From: Marinococcus halotolerans DSM 16375
GTDB lineage: Bacteria > Bacillota > Bacilli > Bacillales > Marinococcaceae
Assembly: GCF_000420725.1 (NCBI RefSeq)
Contig: NZ_ATVM01000008.1
Span: forward strand, 54,448 to 118,447
Direction of reading: 5' to 3'
Length of the DNA: 64,000 nucleotides
Shown here: positions 63,906 through 64,000 of the stretch, in pieces
How positions within the stretch are numbered: the first letter of the stretch is position 1
Layout of the letters: each line of letters opens with the position of its first letter
Translations under genes and position numbers: made by a program
The notes under the pieces: generated by a model
The model's database searches: none
What the model was told of the DNA's origin: nothing
Seen by the model: the letters and a program-made list of their open reading frames with translations, nothing else

Positions 63906-64000
63906 GTGAACTGACCCCCGTCAAGTAGACAATGAAAATAAGTAAAACTCTTAAGCGGCTTGATTCCGGTATTCTATCGGGGTCAAGCCGTTTAAATGTT
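63906..64000 (-). mobile_element. IS3-family insertion sequence, 3' end (partial)
   Basis: The terminal sequence GTGAACTGACCCCCGTCAAG is typical of IS3-family (IS150-like) ends with TG at the tip. Reading inward on the minus strand, a transposase C-terminus appears 45 bases from the tip. The body lies outside the window, so subgroup and integrity cannot be judged. Confidence 0.75.
63951..64000 (-). CDS. IS3-family transposase OrfB, C-terminal fragment at window edge
   Basis: The minus-strand frame reads LNGLTPIEYRNQAA and a TAA stop (63951-63953). This is the characteristic C-terminus of the DDE integrase-type OrfB of IS3/IS150 elements. Only 15-16 codons are in the window; the catalytic residues are outside. 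Confidence 0.75.
   Translation of the reverse strand, partial: HLNGLTPIEYRNQAA

Noticed and set aside
1..64000. CRISPR arrays, prophage or plasmid replication genes
   Set aside because: No regularly spaced repeats, integrase, capsid or replication genes were found; the only mobile DNA is the IS end at 63906-64000.

Overview
This window looks like a chromosomal segment from a Gram-positive Bacillaceae-type bacterium. The evidence is strong AGGAGG-like ribosome sites, frequent GTG/TTG starts, split gcvPA/gcvPB, a comG operon, MntR, Zur, LipM and CshB orthologues, and gene order close to the yqe-yqh region of Bacillus subtilis and B. halodurans. Very acidic secreted and surface proteins (CapA-like lipoprotein, 3D-domain protein, PBP2 tail, DUF1002 protein) and an OLE RNA gene point to a halophile or alkaliphile. 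The spoIIIA operon is missing from its usual place, which would fit a non-sporulating lineage such as Salisediminibacterium/Alkalicoccus. The genus is a guess.

The most striking element is at 2119-2737 on the minus strand: a roughly 620-nt non-coding RNA that I identify as OLE (ornate large extremophilic) RNA. Its ends pair in a 13-bp stem. It sits between ispA and the gene for a small membrane protein that matches OapA in size, topology and position, with dxs after that. I see a good promoter ending at its 5' end and an intrinsic terminator just after its 3' end, so it may be made as a discrete transcript inside the operon.

Layout. 1-9330 (minus): yqhT, efp, an unknown 127-aa gene, yqhY, nusB, folD, xseA, xseB, ispA, OLE, oapA, dxs (cut by the window edge). 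accBC and spoIIIAA-AH, usually between efp and yqhY, are absent. 9790-18300: yqhP, mntR, dat, lipM, a rhodanese, and the glycine-cleavage operon gcvT-gcvPA-gcvPB under a tandem glycine riboswitch, then a yqgX-type metallo-hydrolase. 18400-28400: accessory genes including a CapA-like lipoprotein, a membrane-protein gene broken by one amber codon, a YxjG/MetE-like methyltransferase, a 3D-domain wall protein, cyanase, a GT8 glycosyltransferase, a DUF2294 protein, a NhaC-type antiporter and a GNAT acetyltransferase. 28500-32130: assimilatory sulfite reductase cysJI. 32439-36460: comGA-GG, with an extra 50-aa ORF between comGB and comGC.

36497-43771 (minus): rpmG, fthC, a DUF92 gene, a HAD phosphatase, a rhomboid protease without the TPR tail, yqgQ, glcK, aspA, and a DUF1385 protein in frame with a YqgV-like domain. 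43995-48220: PBP2, sodA, five tRNA genes and yqgC. 48310-51876: a Na/Pi cotransporter, an NfeD-like protein and a DUF1002 protein. 52192-56383: ispG, then znuC-znuB-znuB'-zur with a Zur-box-like operator at the promoter. 56576-63889: ppx-ppk, nfo, cshB and ispH. The last ~95 bases are the end of an IS3-family insertion sequence next to what looks like an interrupted ispH terminator.

Functionally the window concentrates MEP/isoprenoid genes (dxs, ispA, ispG, ispH), one-carbon/folate metabolism (folD, fthC, gcvT-PA-PB, lipM for lipoylation), zinc and manganese control (zur/znu, mntR), and DNA uptake (comG).
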